Of a stretch of DNA of 64,000 nucleotides, positions 11,134-22,961 are shown in pieces (positions within the stretch are counted from its first letter, which is position 1; the number at the start of each line of letters is the position of its first letter). The notes beneath the pieces are model-generated. The model searched no databases. It was given only the letters and a program-made list of their open reading frames with translations, and was not told the DNA's origin. The stretch is from Deinococcus radiopugnans ATCC 19172 (GTDB lineage Bacteria; Deinococcota; Deinococci; Deinococcales; Deinococcaceae). Where the stretch lies: contig NZ_VDMO01000006.1 in the NCBI RefSeq assembly GCF_006335125.1, positions 124,001 to 188,000 of the forward strand, written 5' to 3'. Made by a program: the position numbers and the translations under genes.

Positions 11134-12317
11134 CCCGCGCGCTGTACCACCACGATCCGGTGCAGCTGACCTTTGCGGCCACGGTCAGCGCCAGCCAGGG
11201 CCAGGAAGTCGCGCTGGATGCCACCGCCTTCTACCCGGCGGGCGGCGGGCAGAGCGCCGATCACGGTGTCCTGCGCTGGCCGGGCGGCCAGGCCCGCGTG
11301 ACCGACACCCGCAAGGACAAGGCGACGGGACAGATCTGGCACACGCTGGACGGCCCCCTCCCCAGCGTCGGCACGGCACTGACGGGCGAGGTGGACGCGG
11401 CGCGGCGCTGGCGGCACATGGCGCGGCACAGCGGCGAACACCTGCTGGCCCAGGCCTTCGTGCGCGTCAACCCGGCCTTCGCCGTGGACGCCGTCAACAT
11501 GACGAATCCCGAATGCACCCTGGACCTGCGCGGCGCCCCCACGGAAGCCGGCGTGCGCGCCGCCGAGACCCTGCTGCGCGAAACGCTGGCGCGGCAGCGC
11601 CTGACGCTGGACACGCCCACGGTGGCTGAGGAAGAACTGGCAAATTACCCGCTGCGCCGGGAAACCAAGGTGCGCGGACAGGTGCGGCTGGTGATCTTCC
11701 GGGGCGAGGACGGCCTGCCCTTCGACGTCAGCGCCTGCGGCGGCACGCACGTTCCGCAGGCCAGTCTGGCCGCCCCGGTGGTGGTTCTGCGCACCGAGCG
11801 CATCCGGGGCGGCGTGACCCGCGTGGTGTTCATGGCGGGCGAGGAGGCGGGCGAATACCTGAGCGCCACCTACCGCGAGGCCCGCGCCCTGGCCCAGACC
11901 TTCAGCGTGCCGCCAGAGCGGCTGACCGAGCGGGTGGAGGCCCTGCGCGGCGACGCCGTGACGTTAAAGGCCGAAACGGCGGGCCTGCGTGAGCGGCTGG
12001 CCCACCTGCTCGTGGAGGCTACGGCCCCCGACGGTCTGGGCCTGCGCTGTCTGGAGCTGGATGACCCGGCCCTGCTGCTGCCGGTCCTGACTGACGTGTC
12101 CGCCGGGGAGGTGCGGGTGGCCCTGGCGAAGGGCGGACGCTGCGGCGTCGCCAGCGCACGGCAGGACATTCACGCGGGCGAGGTGTTGCGGGCGGCGCTG
12201 GCTGTGACCGGGGGCAAGGGGGGCGGACGGCCCGATCTGGCGCAGGGCAGCACGCTGAAGCCGGAGGGGTTCCTGGCCGCCGTGCGGGCCACCCTGGCAT
12301 CCGCGCCCTCCTCCTGA
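11130..12317 (+). CDS. Alanyl-tRNA editing protein (AlaX-type, with DHHA1 domain)
   Basis: 395 residues from TTG 11130, overlapping the previous stop. It matches the editing half of Ala[16 protein letters not shown] near residue 30, the zinc-site [15 protein letters not shown] (HxxxH, about residue 95), SACGGTHV (CxxxH, about residue 200), then a coiled region and a C-terminal DHHA1-like domain ending in [13 protein letters not shown]. Stand-alone AlaX-L proteins clear mischarged Ser- or Gly-tRNA(Ala) in trans. All four zinc ligands are present. TTG start inferred from overlap and homology. Confidence 0.93.
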   Translation: MTRALYHHDPVQLTFAATVSASQGQEVALDATAFYPAGGGQSADHGVLRWPGGQARVTDTRKDKATGQIWHTLDGPLPSVGTALTGEVDAARRWRHMARHSGEHLLAQAFVRVNPAFAVDAVNMTNPECTLDLRGAPTEAGVRAAETLLRETLARQRLTLDTPTVAEEELANYPLRRETKVRGQVRLVIFRGEDGLPFDVSACGGTHVPQASLAAPVVVLRTERIRGGVTRVVFMAGEEAGEYLSATYREARALAQTFSVPPERLTERVEALRGDAVTLKAETAGLRERLAHLLVEATAPDGLGLRCLELDDPALLLPVLTDVSAGEVRVALAKGGRCGVASARQDIHAGEVLRAALAVTGGKGGGRPDLAQGSTLKPEGFLAAVRATLASAPSS

Positions 12318-12331
12318 TCGCCCGGCCCTGC

Positions 12332-12337
12332 TAACCT
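12332..12337 (+). promoter_or_regulatory. -10 TAACCT for deoD
   Basis: TAACCT ends 8 nt before ATG 12346. Confidence 0.5.
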
Positions 12338-12345
12338 GTGTCCCC

Positions 12346-13056
12346 ATGAGCATTCACCTGAACGCCGAACCCGGCCAGATTGCCGAAACTGTCCTGCTGC
12401 CCGGCGACCCGCTGCGCGCCCAGCACATCGCCCAGACCTTCTTCGAAAACCCCGTCCAGCACAACAACGTGCGCGGCATGCTGGGCTTTACCGGCACTTA
12501 CAAGGGCCAGCGCGTCAGCGTGCAGGGCACCGGCATGGGCATTGCCAGCTCGATGATCTATGTCAGCGAACTGATCACCGACTACGGCTGCAAGAATCTG
12601 GTGCGCGTCGGCACCGCAGGCAGCTACCAGGAAAACGTGCATGTCCGCGACATCGTGCTGGCCCAGGCCGCCAGCACCGACAGCAACATCAACCGCATCC
12701 GTTTCGGCGAGAAGACTTTTGCGCCCATCGCGGACTTCGGGCTGCTGCTGCGCGCCTACCAGATCGCCCAGGAGCGCGGCTTCACCACCCACGTCGGCAA
12801 CATCATGAGCAGCGACACCTTCTACCACGACGATTTTGACCAGTACAAGATCTGGGCCGACTACGGCATCCTGGCCGTGGAGATGGAGGCCGCCGGGCTG
12901 TACACCCTGGCCGCCAAGCACGGCGTGAAGGCACTGACCATCCTGACCATCAGCGACCATCTGGTCACCCACGAGGTCACCACCTCCGAGGAGCGCCAGC
13001 AGACCTTCGATCAGATGATCGAGGTGGCGCTGGACGCCGCGCTGGGCCTGGAATAA
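12346..13056 (+). CDS. deoD: Purine-nucleoside phosphorylase, DeoD type
   Basis: 236 residues, full length for the hexameric DeoD class. Recognised by [53 protein letters not shown] and [12 protein letters not shown]. It splits purine nucleosides with phosphate in salvage. Monocistronic: own promoter, and a perfect 20-bp inverted repeat right after the stop. Confidence 0.97.
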   Translation: MSIHLNAEPGQIAETVLLPGDPLRAQHIAQTFFENPVQHNNVRGMLGFTGTYKGQRVSVQGTGMGIASSMIYVSELITDYGCKNLVRVGTAGSYQENVHVRDIVLAQAASTDSNINRIRFGEKTFAPIADFGLLLRAYQIAQERGFTTHVGNIMSSDTFYHDDFDQYKIWADYGILAVEMEAAGLYTLAAKHGVKALTILTISDHLVTHEVTTSEERQQTFDQMIEVALDAALGLE

Positions 13057-13063
13057 GACCTGG

Positions 13064-13110
13064 AAGTGAAGGGGCCTGTCAGATATTCAGTCTGACAGGC
13101 CCCTTCACTT
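13064..13110. terminator. Bidirectional terminator between deoD and the convergent gene
   Basis: Perfect 20-bp arms (13064-13083 and 13091-13110) around a 7-nt loop, between two convergent stops. No T run, so it may act by its strong stem alone. Confidence 0.7.
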
Positions 13111-13115
13111 GCCAC

Positions 13116-13784
13116 TCAGTACAGCGCGCCCGCGTCAAATGTCGTGTTGTTCAGGATGCTGTAGCCCAGCGCCGTGGCCGCGTCACCCCGGCTGCCCAGG
13201 GTCTGCATAATGGCGCGGCCCAGCGCCTCGTAGCGGTCCACCAGCGCCTTCCATTCCTGCGGTTTGTACAGGCTGTACTGCTCGTCGGGCGCGGGTTGGT
13301 AAGCCCGCAGCGTGGCGATATAAGCGATGTGTTCGGTGGTGGCCTGCGCGATCTTCTGGCCGTACAGTTGTCCGGTCTGCGCGCCCAGTGAGCTGCGGGC
13401 CAGGGCCGAGAGACTCTGCAACTGGTCTTCGAGGCGGGGATACATGCGCGGCACGGCGTGGCTGTACAGCGTGCCGCCGCCCGCGCGGATGCCTGCCAGC
13501 TGACCCTCCAGCGCCCTCATCTCGCGGTACTGCTGCCGCAGGCCGTCGATCCGCGCCCTGAGTTTGGGAAAGGCCGCCAGCTCTTTTCTGAGCCGGGCCG
13601 CACGGCACTCGGCCCAGTTGACCGAGGCGTTGTCCTGATCGGCCTCGCTCCACTGCCCGATGGTCAGGGTGGCATACGCCCCGTCGTCTACGGCGTTGGC
13701 CAGAGCGCAGTTCGGCGCGGTCTGGGCCTGGGCGGCGGCGCTCAGGGTCAGCAGGACGGGCAGCAGCCGGCGTGCGGGAAACAT
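13116..13784 (-). CDS. Secreted protein of unknown function
   Basis: 222 residues. Signal peptide MFPARRLLPVLLTLSAAAQAQ with cleavage after AQA. The mature protein is mostly helical: CALANAVDDGAYATLTIG, two cysteines (residues about 26 and 59), a long helix ELAAFPKLRARIDGLRQQYREM, and a C-terminal helical half. Not assigned to a family. Convergent with deoD; own leaderless-type promoter. Confidence 0.78.
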   Translation of the reverse strand: MFPARRLLPVLLTLSAAAQAQTAPNCALANAVDDGAYATLTIGQWSEADQDNASVNWAECRAARLRKELAAFPKLRARIDGLRQQYREMRALEGQLAGIRAGGGTLYSHAVPRMYPRLEDQLQSLSALARSSLGAQTGQLYGQKIAQATTEHIAYIATLRAYQPAPDEQYSLYKPQEWKALVDRYEALGRAIMQTLGSRGDAATALGYSILNNTTFDAGALY

Positions 13785-13790
13785 GGAGCC

Positions 13791-13796
13791 AGCTTA
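13791..13796 (-). promoter_or_regulatory. -10 TAAGCT, leaderless start
   Basis: TAAGCT ends 6 nt before ATG 13784. Confidence 0.5.
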
Positions 13797-15074
13797 GCCG
13801 ATGGAAGAATCGGCGCGTCGGCGCAGGCGGGCGATGAAGAAGCCGTCAATGCCGCCCTCCGGCACGGTCAGCAGGCCGTCTCCGGCGGGCACGTGCGGCA
13901 CCTCCACCTCCGGCACGGCCTCGGCCTCGAATTCGGGATGTCCGGCCAGGAACCCGGCGATCACTTCCGGCCCCTCCTGCGGCGTGACCGAGCACACCGA
14001 GTAGACCAGCGTGCCGCCGGGGGCCACCAGCGCGGCGGCGTGGGGCAGCATCTGCGCCTGCAGGGCCGCCGCCGCCGCCACCGCGTGCGGTGTCAGCCGC
14101 AACTTGATCTCAGGGTGGCTGCGCAGGGTGCCGCTGCCGGTGCAGGGCGCGTCCAGCAGGACGTGGGCAGCGGGCGGCAAATTGACGGGTTGGGTCAGAT
14201 CGTGGGTCAGGAACTCGGCCTGGAGGCCCAGGCGGCCCAGGTTGGCGCGGGCCTGCTCGTGCTTGTGCGGCAGCAGGTCCACGCTGGTCACCTGTGCCCC
14301 CCGCGCGGCCAGCATGGCGGCCTTGATGCCCGCGCCGCCGGCCAGGTCCAGCACGCGCTCACCCTGCACCTCGCCCAGCGCGTCCACGCAGGCCAGACTC
14401 GCAGGGTTGATCGGCTGCGCCCAGCCGCGCGTAAACGCCTCGGTCTCGCGCAGGGGGCGCGACAGTTCTACCCGGTCCGTGCCCTGCGGGCCGGGGTTGA
14501 GCCGGCTGCCCTCGGCCTCCAGGGACCGGAACCCGGCCTCGGACACGCTCAGCCACAGCGGCTGCGGGGTCAGCAGGTCGGCGAACACGGCCTCCGCCTG
14601 TGCGCCATACGCAGCGCGGTACGTCTCGGCCAGCCAGCCGGGCAGTTCGGTGCGCGTCACCTGCGACGGTGCAGGCGCCTCAATGCGGCGCAGCACCGCG
14701 TTGACCAGTCCCGGCGGGGCCAGCCGTGCGCCGCGCGCCAGATTGACGTACTCGCTGACCACCGCGTGCGGCGGGGTGTCCAGGTACAGCTTCTCGAAGG
14801 CCCCGGCCAGCAGCAGCGTGCGCACCTTGGGGTGGGTGTCGCCGGTCAGCATGGGGCTCAGGGCCGTGTCCAGGCTGGGAAAATGACGCAGCGTGCCGTA
14901 CACGATGTGCGTGGCCAGTCCCGCGTCGCGGCCCGGCAGGTGGGCTTTCTGCAGGGCCGCGTCCAGCGCCGGGGCGGCAAAGCTCTCGCCCGCCAGCACA
15001 CGCAGCAGCACCCGCACCGCGAGTTCGCGGGCCGGATTGAAGGCTTCGGGTCTGGGCCGGGGGGTAAACGTCAT
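13794..15074 (-). CDS. rsmB: 16S rRNA m5C methyltransferase, RsmB-like
   Basis: 426 residues. Residues ~10-150 are a NusB-like RNA-binding domain ([24 protein letters not shown]). The catalytic half has motif I ([19 protein letters not shown]), [14 protein letters not shown], the motif IV cysteine in [17 protein letters not shown] and the motif VI cysteine in [16 protein letters not shown]. Both cysteines needed for m5C chemistry are present. Expected target is C967 of 16S rRNA by analogy with RsmB. Leaderless-type promoter TATGCT at 15083-15088. Confidence 0.93.
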   Translation of the reverse strand: MTFTPRPRPEAFNPARELAVRVLLRVLAGESFAAPALDAALQKAHLPGRDAGLATHIVYGTLRHFPSLDTALSPMLTGDTHPKVRTLLLAGAFEKLYLDTPPHAVVSEYVNLARGARLAPPGLVNAVLRRIEAPAPSQVTRTELPGWLAETYRAAYGAQAEAVFADLLTPQPLWLSVSEAGFRSLEAEGSRLNPGPQGTDRVELSRPLRETEAFTRGWAQPINPASLACVDALGEVQGERVLDLAGGAGIKAAMLAARGAQVTSVDLLPHKHEQARANLGRLGLQAEFLTHDLTQPVNLPPAAHVLLDAPCTGSGTLRSHPEIKLRLTPHAVAAAAALQAQMLPHAAALVAPGGTLVYSVCSVTPQEGPEVIAGFLAGHPEFEAEAVPEVEVPHVPAGDGLLTVPEGGIDGFFIARLRRRADSSIG

Positions 15075-15082
15075 TCAGGGCC

Positions 15083-15088
15083 AGCATA
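15083..15088 (-). promoter_or_regulatory. -10 TATGCT for rsmB
   Basis: TATGCT ends 8 nt before ATG 15074. Confidence 0.5.
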
Positions 15089-15465
15089 CGGGCTGACGCG
15101 CGGGCAAATGGTTTGCGCGCACGGGTTCGCGCCCGTTGGCGGGCCGATGTAGGGGCGTGCGTCCGGGCCACCCACAAAACAGCCCTCTCGTCTTCACTCG
15201 GACAGGAGGGCCAGCAACTTTGCAGGCGGGTTGTCGATGCTCCCGCTTCTGGAAGGCCCCGCCCGAAAGTGACCCCAGTGTGCGCCGCTGCCGGGAACCG
15301 TGCATCCGCCGAAAGTCGCAGGACCGGCTAGGCCGAATGGCAGAGGGCCGGAAAAGAGCGGCGGGCAGCAGACCTGCAAGGCCAGTTGGCGGGATCAGGT
15401 GGTCAGCGGGCGAGCCTGGGGTCCAGGCCACCGGCCACCCCACCCCCTGCCGCCATCCACACGGC
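15089..15465. other. Long structured intergenic region, possible RNA gene on the minus strand
   Basis: About 375 nt between the divergent promoters of rsmB and the GAF/HD gene with no credible protein. Read on the minus strand it is GC-rich with several self-complementary stretches and contains a terminator-like element at about 15179-15209 (GCCCTC and GAGGGC arms with an inner GTC/GAC pair, then TGTTTT). That would end a transcript starting near 15440. I do not recognise RNase P RNA, tmRNA, SRP RNA or a known riboswitch in it. Confidence 0.3.
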
Positions 15466-15471
15466 TATACT
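15466..15471 (+). promoter_or_regulatory. -10 TATACT for the GAF/HD gene
   Basis: Near-consensus TATACT ending 9 nt before GTG 15481; decides that start. Confidence 0.6.
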
Positions 15472-15480
15472 GCCCCCAAC

Positions 15481-16524
15481 GTGTTCCGACGCCCCCGCCC
15501 CCCCCAGCCGCCCCCGCTCGCGTCCGCCGAGGCGCGCGTTCCCTCTGCCAGCGCGCCTGCGGGCGATATGGAGGCCGTGCGCGTCCTGAACGAACTGCTG
15601 GCGCGTCCCACCCACGAAGGCGTGCTGGAAGGCGCGCTGAGCCACGCCAGCTTTCTGCTGGGCGGCAACCTGCGCGGTTACGCCGTGACGCACCGGGCGC
15701 AGGGCCAGGACCGGGTGACGGCGGTGTTCGGCTACCCCAAGGCGCTGGTCGGCACGCCGTTGTCCGGCCCCTGGGCAGCGCTGCGCACGCGGGTTCTGAG
15801 CGACGGCTCGCGCGAGCTGTACGAGGCCAACCCGCCCGAACTGCACGGCGTGCTCGACACCTGTGGCATGCGGGACGTGGCGCTGTCGCTGGTGGTGCCG
15901 GTCAATGACCGGGGCCGGAACATGGGCGCGCTGGTGCTGGACCGCAACACCTCCGAGGACATCGGGCTGGCCGCGCAGGAACTGGTGACCCGTTGGGCCA
16001 CGGCGGTGGCGCCGCTGCTGGGCCTGCTGGAAAGCCGCGAGAACTGGCGCCTGACCGCGCGGCAGGTCAGCAGCGGCGTGGTGGAAGCCCTGGAGAGTCA
16101 GGAATTCGATGCGCTGGGCCACGGACAGGCCGTCGCCGAGGCCAGCGTGAAGCTGGGACGCGCGGTGGGGCTGGCGGAGCGGGAACTCGAAGAGCTGTGG
16201 TTCGCGGCCACCCTGCACGATCTGGGCAAGATCCACGGCGAGAAGGGCCACGCCCAGGTCGGCGCGAACTTTCTGCACGGCGTGCCGCATATGGTCCAGG
16301 CGCAGAAGGCCATCCGCCACCACCACGAGCGCTGGGACGGTCAGGGCGAACCCGACAAACTGGCTGGAGAGGACATCCCGCTGTACGCCCGCATCCTGGC
16401 CGTCGCCAACGCCTACGTGCGGCTGGGCGATTTCGAGCGGCTGCGCGGGCAGGCAGGCAAGGGACTGGACCCCCGTCTGGTGGGCCTGATGGAAAAGGTC
16501 AGCACCGAGCCATCTGCAAAATGA
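15481..16524 (+). CDS. GAF and HD-GYP-like domain protein
   Basis: 347 residues from GTG 15481; the open frame begins earlier, but the -10 at 15466 supports this start. A Pro-rich N-terminus is followed by a GAF-like domain (about residues 35-185) and an HD domain: [19 protein letters not shown], then [35 protein letters not shown]. The second segment is the HD-GYP pattern, with GEP in place of GYP and Asn where the usual Asp of the AxxDxxDAL element stands. It may therefore be a divergent c-di-GMP phosphodiesterase or another phosphohydrolase. The metal-binding HD pair and HHE are kept. Confidence 0.82.
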   Translation: MFRRPRPPQPPPLASAEARVPSASAPAGDMEAVRVLNELLARPTHEGVLEGALSHASFLLGGNLRGYAVTHRAQGQDRVTAVFGYPKALVGTPLSGPWAALRTRVLSDGSRELYEANPPELHGVLDTCGMRDVALSLVVPVNDRGRNMGALVLDRNTSEDIGLAAQELVTRWATAVAPLLGLLESRENWRLTARQVSSGVVEALESQEFDALGHGQAVAEASVKLGRAVGLAERELEELWFAATLHDLGKIHGEKGHAQVGANFLHGVPHMVQAQKAIRHHHERWDGQGEPDKLAGEDIPLYARILAVANAYVRLGDFERLRGQAGKGLDPRLVGLMEKVSTEPSAK

Positions 16525-16593
16525 GCGGTCCGCTCAACCCTGGTCAGTTCAAGCGGTGCGCGCCCAGTGGCGGGCCGCCGCGATGAGGTGGCC

Positions 16594-17490
16594 GTGACCC
16601 TGCGCCCCACCTCTGCTGGTACTGCACGTCCACAACGCTTCCCGGAGCTGGAGGCCCGTTACGGCCCGCTGACCCCGATGGATTCGGGCATGCAGAGCCG
16701 CGTGTACACCACTGCGGACGGCGCGGCCGTGGTCAAGGTGTACCGCAACCACCTCCAGCAGCACCGCACCGAGGCGCAGAACATGATTCAGGCGGGCATG
16801 GGCGGGTGGCTGCTGGGCGTCACCGAGGCCGACGGGGTCGAGGCGCTGGTGATGCGCCGCTTCGCGGGTCATCCCCTGCGCGCGAGCGACGTGCCGCGCG
16901 CCCTGCCCGGCCTGCGCCAGATCGTGACCGACCTGCATGCCCAGCAGCGAGGCCGCGTCAACCTGGAGCGGCTCCGCGAGCGGCTGATGCGTTTTCGCAG
17001 TGCCCTGGCCGCGTACCCACTCCCGGACCTGTTCGAGGCGGTGGACCTGCCGCTGGAGCGGGGCCTGCTGGACCAGCCGGCCGCGTTCTGCCACCTGGAC
17101 ATGTGGCACGACAACATCCTGATCGCCCACCGGCCCGGCGCGGACCAGGCGAGTCCGGACAGTGCGAATCAGGACAGCGCGGACCAGGAACAGGTGCTGC
17201 TGATCGACTGGACGCGCGCCGACTGGGACGATCCGCTGCGGGACCTGGCGCTGCTCAAGACCGGCACCCTGGACCTGCTCAGCGCCGGCCAGAGTCTGGA
17301 CGCCGCCCTGGGCTTCTTGCCGGACCGCGCCCCCGCCACCCTGACCCGCTACCGCGCCTATCTGGCCCTGACCACCCTGCATGACCTGTACTGGTTCCTG
17401 ATGAACGAACCCTACGAATTCGATGCCCAGAAGGAGTTCAAGGTGGCCCGCGCCCGCCACGCGCTGGCGCGGCTGCCAGAAGGCGGCTGA
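16594..17490 (+). CDS. Aminoglycoside phosphotransferase-like kinase
   Basis: 298 residues from GTG 16594 (in-frame GTGs at 16567 and 16588 are alternatives; a GAGGTG ribosome-type sequence lies just before 16594). APH/choline kinase fold: AAVVKVYRN for the ATP-binding lysine, the catalytic loop [13 protein letters not shown] (HxDxxxxN), and the metal aspartate in [21 protein letters not shown]. Likely phosphorylates a small molecule; substrate not predictable. A 12-residue stretch at about 180 ([12 protein letters not shown]) is a repetitive linker. Confidence 0.85.
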   Translation: MTLRPTSAGTARPQRFPELEARYGPLTPMDSGMQSRVYTTADGAAVVKVYRNHLQQHRTEAQNMIQAGMGGWLLGVTEADGVEALVMRRFAGHPLRASDVPRALPGLRQIVTDLHAQQRGRVNLERLRERLMRFRSALAAYPLPDLFEAVDLPLERGLLDQPAAFCHLDMWHDNILIAHRPGADQASPDSANQDSADQEQVLLIDWTRADWDDPLRDLALLKTGTLDLLSAGQSLDAALGFLPDRAPATLTRYRAYLALTTLHDLYWFLMNEPYEFDAQKEFKVARARHALARLPEGG

Positions 17491-17571
17491 CCGCGAAGCG
17501 CCTCACGGACGCCCGCCCGCACCTCTGCTAGCCTGCGGCCCGAATGCTCGGCATGGGGGAGGTGAGAGGGC

Positions 17572-19923
<2,352 letters not shown>

Positions 19924-20030
19924 GGCCACCCCGCCCCAGGGACCGGGCGACGTGGCCCTGTTCTCCCCCAGTCCCGCCCTGTGTGGCTCCGGACAAGGGG
20001 AAGTCGCCAGTTTCTCATCCAATGGTGACA

Positions 20031-20068
20031 ACGCTGTGACACCTGTCGGCCTATTGTGGTGTCACAGC
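20031..20068. promoter_or_regulatory. 12-bp perfect inverted repeat over a TATTGT box
   Basis: CGCTGTGACACC (20031-20042) and its exact reverse complement (20057-20068) flank 14 nt that includes TATTGT at 20051-20056. The size and layout fit a dimeric regulator's operator, or a hairpin at the head of a short transcript. It lies about 110 nt after recG and 155 nt before the SDR gene. Confidence 0.5.
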
Positions 20069-20145
20069 GCACAACTTAAAGGTGGGCCGAGTGAAGTCCA
20101 CAGCGCGGAAGGACCGGATCACACAAGGATCGGGTCCTTTCTTTC
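20063..20145 (+). ncRNA. Candidate small RNA ending in a terminator
   Basis: If TATTGT at 20051-20056 is a -10, a transcript of about 80 nt would run from ~20063 to a hairpin at 20109-20139 (12-bp arms with one mismatch) followed by TTCTTTCT. No open frame of sensible length fits inside. Function unknown; it may instead be only the recG terminator. Confidence 0.3.
20109..20145 (+). terminator. Rho-independent terminator downstream of recG
   Basis: AAGGACCGGATC pairs with GATCGGGTCCTT (one mismatch) around 7 nt, followed by a T-rich tail. Confidence 0.7.
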
Positions 20146-20209
20146 TGCGGCCCCGAACCCCGACCCTGGCCCAGCAGCCACGCACGCGGTCTCCCCCACC
20201 CCCGGCCCG

Positions 20210-20215
20210 TATGCT
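20210..20215 (+). promoter_or_regulatory. -10 TATGCT for the SDR gene
   Basis: TATGCT ends 6 nt before ATG 20222. Confidence 0.55.
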
Positions 20216-20221
20216 GGGCCG

Positions 20222-21091
20222 ATGACACCTTCAGACAACACGCAGAGCATGAGGGGCCGCTCCGTTCTGGTCACGGGCGCGACGGGCGGCATCGGGCTGG
20301 AGACCGCGCGGGAGCTGGCGCGGCGCGGCGCGGCGGTCACGGTGCTGGGCCGCAACCCCGAAAAGACCGCGCGGGTGGCCGCTGAGATCGGGGCCGCCGG
20401 AACGCTGCTCGCGGACCTCGCGGAGATGGGGCAGGTGCGGCAGGTGGCGGCCGAATTCCGGGACCGGGTGGGCAGTCTGGACGTGCTGGTCAACAACGCC
20501 GGGGCCTTCTACACCACGCGCCAGGAAAGCCGCGAGGGTGTGGAACTGACCTGGGCGCTCAACCACCTGGCCCCCTTTCTGCTGACGCGCGAACTGCTGC
20601 CGCTGCTGCGGGCGGGCAACGCCCCACGAGTGGTCACGGTGTCCTCGGGCGCGCATGTCATGGGCCGCATCCGCTTCGACGATCCCGAGTTCCGGCGCGG
20701 CTTCGGCGGCTGGGCGGCCTACGGCCAGAGCAAACTGGCCAACATCCTGTTCACGCGGGAGCTGGCGCGGCGCGAATCCTGGCTCCAGGCCAACACGCTG
20801 CACCCCGGCTTCGTGTCCACCGGCTTCGGGCAGGACAGCGCGCTTTTCGGGCAGTTCAGTCGCCTGGGCATCACCCCTGAGCAGGGCGCGCAGACCAGCA
20901 TCCATCTGGCGGCGGACCCCATTCTGGTGTCGGGGCGCTACTTCGTGGAGTCGCGCGAGGCGCTGCCGGCCCCTCAGGCACTCGACGACGGCGCGGCCCT
21001 GCGGCTGTGGCACCTGAGCGAAGCCTATGTGGGCGAGGAGGCTCCCCTGCCCCCGAAGACCGCCCAGAGCGGCCAGCCAGTCCCCCACTGA
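20222..21091 (+). CDS. Short-chain dehydrogenase/reductase (retinol dehydrogenase-like)
   Basis: 289 residues. NAD(P) motif [15 protein letters not shown] (TGxxxGIG), LVNNAGAFY (NNAG), catalytic Ser in [12 protein letters not shown] and YxxxK as [19 protein letters not shown] after the active site is typical of the RDH11-14/WWOX-like classical SDRs. Start set by the leaderless promoter. Substrate unknown. Confidence 0.92.
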   Translation: MTPSDNTQSMRGRSVLVTGATGGIGLETARELARRGAAVTVLGRNPEKTARVAAEIGAAGTLLADLAEMGQVRQVAAEFRDRVGSLDVLVNNAGAFYTTRQESREGVELTWALNHLAPFLLTRELLPLLRAGNAPRVVTVSSGAHVMGRIRFDDPEFRRGFGGWAAYGQSKLANILFTRELARRESWLQANTLHPGFVSTGFGQDSALFGQFSRLGITPEQGAQTSIHLAADPILVSGRYFVESREALPAPQALDDGAALRLWHLSEAYVGEEAPLPPKTAQSGQPVPH

Positions 21092-21095
21092 CCAA

Positions 21096-21141
21096 GCAGA
21101 CAAGAAGGGCGAGAAACCACGTTCTCGCCCTTCTTGTCTGC
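21096..21141. terminator. Bidirectional terminator between SDR and the convergent gene
   Basis: Perfect 20-bp arms (21096-21115 and 21122-21141) with a 6-nt loop, then CTTTT on the plus strand. Confidence 0.85.
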
Positions 21142-21151
21142 CTTTTCCCGG

Positions 21152-22300
21152 CTAGACCTCGCGGATGTACCCGGTCTTCAGGAAGCTGTGAACCATCGGC
21201 TCCAGATCGTGCAGCGCGGCGTCCGAGCGCATGGCGTACTCGGCAGGGGTCAGCTTCTCGCCCAGCGCCCGCAGGAAGGCGATGCCCGGCGCACCGTACT
21301 CGCTCCTGAACACCTGATACACGTCGGTGATGGCGTTCATGCCGTCGCGGCCCCGCAGGGTCAGGTTGTAATGGTGGTGCGCCCAGCCCGCCAAGCTGCG
21401 CGGCAGGATCAGCGTCTGCGGGCGCAGCGGGGCCGGGAACGCGCCCTCGTAGGGCAGGGTGGCGGGCAGCGTCGCGACGATCTCGCCGCGCACGTAGAAG
21501 ATCGCCCCCGTGGGCCGGGCGTGCAGGCCGGTGAAATCCTCGGTCAGGTTGAACTTCCAGGCCCGCGAGCCGATGCCGCTCAGGACGTGGGCGTAGGCCG
21601 GCGAAAGGGGGTGCGCGCTCAGGGACGCGCCCTGCTCGTACAGGTTGAGCAGCTCGCCCAGGGCCTGCTCGCCGGTGGCGCTCGCGGCGGCAGCGGTCAC
21701 GGTGCGGCCCTCGAACAGCAGCACGTAGGCGGTCTGGTCGCCCAGCACCGCGTACAGGTAGCCGTACCACGAATGCTCGTGCAGGTATTTGAGAAACGCG
21801 TGCAGGTCACAAAAACTCTCGTTCAGCCCGGCGTAGGTGGGCGGCGAGTGCGGCAGGAAACGCGCCAGGAACGGGGACGCACCGGGGAACATGGGCGTCA
21901 GTTCCGGGATCAGCTCGGCCAGTTCCTCGGAGGGAGAGGCCGAAGAGGCCGGAGCCGGCGCCCCGGACGCGGCGGGGGCCGCCTTCTCAGAGGCCGACTG
22001 GGGCGTCATGGCCTGCGCGGAAGGGGTCACCCGGATCGTGGGGCCTGCCGGGGCCGAAGCTCCTGGGGCGGCCTCTGAACCAGCTTCGGCACTTGGGGGT
22101 GTCGGAGCGTCCCTGAGCGGCGACTGGCCGGGAACGGGCAGGTCAGCCTCCTGGGCAGCGCGGGAAGACGGGCTTTTCCCAGCCGGGGTGCCTCTGGAGG
22201 GCGCTGGCCGGGCCGCGGGAGCGGGCTCCGGGTGAACCGGATCAGGACTGTGCGGCTCAGGCTGCTGTGGGTTCAGGGGAGAATTGGAGTCGTCGGTCAC
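21152..22300 (-). CDS. Uncharacterised protein with a Pro/Ala-rich N-terminal half
   Basis: 382 residues from GTG 22300, which has a GGTGGA ribosome site about 8 nt upstream; the open frame continues to 22396. Residues 1-150 are low-complexity Pro, Ala, Ser and Glu without a signal peptide. Residues ~165-380 are a folded domain: FCDLHAFLKYLHEHSWYGYL, AYVLLFEGRTVTAAAAS, GAIFYVRGEIVATLPA, then a winged region GWAHHHYNLTLRGRDGMNAI. I do not recognise the family; the strand pattern with FEGRxVTAA resembles the DUF4388-type/response modules seen in Deinococcus regulatory proteins, which is only a suggestion. Same strand as and ~100 nt below the gamma-carbonic anhydrase gene. Confidence 0.75.
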   Translation of the reverse strand: MTDDSNSPLNPQQPEPHSPDPVHPEPAPAARPAPSRGTPAGKSPSSRAAQEADLPVPGQSPLRDAPTPPSAEAGSEAAPGASAPAGPTIRVTPSAQAMTPQSASEKAAPAASGAPAPASSASPSEELAELIPELTPMFPGASPFLARFLPHSPPTYAGLNESFCDLHAFLKYLHEHSWYGYLYAVLGDQTAYVLLFEGRTVTAAAASATGEQALGELLNLYEQGASLSAHPLSPAYAHVLSGIGSRAWKFNLTEDFTGLHARPTGAIFYVRGEIVATLPATLPYEGAFPAPLRPQTLILPRSLAGWAHHHYNLTLRGRDGMNAITDVYQVFRSEYGAPGIAFLRALGEKLTPAEYAMRSDAALHDLEPMVHSFLKTGYIREV

Positions 22301-22397
22301 GGATGTTCCACCAGTTCCTTCAGGGCTTCGGGACGCTTGGATGCGTTGGCTCGTGTATGGGGCGGGTACAAGGGCAGGCCTTGCCAGTTTGATCATT

Positions 22398-22961
22398 TCA
22401 ATCGTCGAAGGCCGGATTTTCTTCGACGTTGACGGTCATGGCCTGGACGGGGCTGGGCTCAATCACCTGGAGGTGCCCATTGTACCGGGCCGCGTTCTGG
22501 ACGTAGCGGGCGGCGTGTTCCCCCGTGGGGGCGGGCCGCACCACGCGGGCCGGAACGCCCAGCGCCAGCATACCGTCTGGCACGTGGACGCCCTCGGGCA
22601 GCAGCGCGCCCGCGCCCAGCATGGCCCCCGCGCCCAGGCTGGAGCCGCTGAGCATCACCGCGCCCATGCCCACCAGGCTGCCCGCCCCGCACACCGCGCC
22701 GTGGACGAGGGCCCGGTGGCCCACCGTGACGCCCTCTGCCAGCACGCAGGGATGCCCGGCGTCCGTGTGCAGCACCGCGCCGTCCTGCACATTGCTGCCC
22801 GGTCCCACCGTGATGGCCTCGATATCGCCGCGCAACACCGCGCCGAACCACACGCTGGCCTGCCGCGCCACGAATACCTGCCCGATCAGGTCAGCGCTGG
22901 GGGCCACAAATGCGGTGGCATCCACCTGGGGAACAAGCTGGTCAAGAGCATAGAGCGGCAC
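22398..22961 (-). CDS. Gamma-carbonic anhydrase family protein (left-handed beta-helix)
   Basis: 187 residues from GTG 22961, fixed by GGAGG six nt upstream. Hexapeptide repeats run from FVAPSADLIG to GALLPEGVHVPDG. The zinc histidines are in GAVLHTDAG and GVTVGHRALVHGA, the three positions conserved in YrdA/PaaY/Cam proteins. Some members have carbonic anhydrase activity, others are thioesterase-like; activity is not assured. C-terminal helix AARYVQNAARYNGHLQ is the usual trimer helix. Confidence 0.9.
   Translation of the reverse strand: MPLYALDQLVPQVDATAFVAPSADLIGQVFVARQASVWFGAVLRGDIEAITVGPGSNVQDGAVLHTDAGHPCVLAEGVTVGHRALVHGAVCGAGSLVGMGAVMLSGSSLGAGAMLGAGALLPEGVHVPDGMLALGVPARVVRPAPTGEHAARYVQNAARYNGHLQVIEPSPVQAMTVNVEENPAFDD

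Noticed and set aside
13458..15152. A 564-residue plus-strand open frame
   Set aside because: Antisense to rsmB and the secreted protein gene; both of those have clear homology or a signal peptide.
15075..15480. RNase P RNA, tmRNA, SRP RNA or cobalamin riboswitch in the gap
   Set aside because: None of the universal core sequences (such as GAGGAAAGTCC of RNase P or the SRP loop) is present; a box resembling CAGACCTGC is not supported by the rest of the cobalamin pattern.
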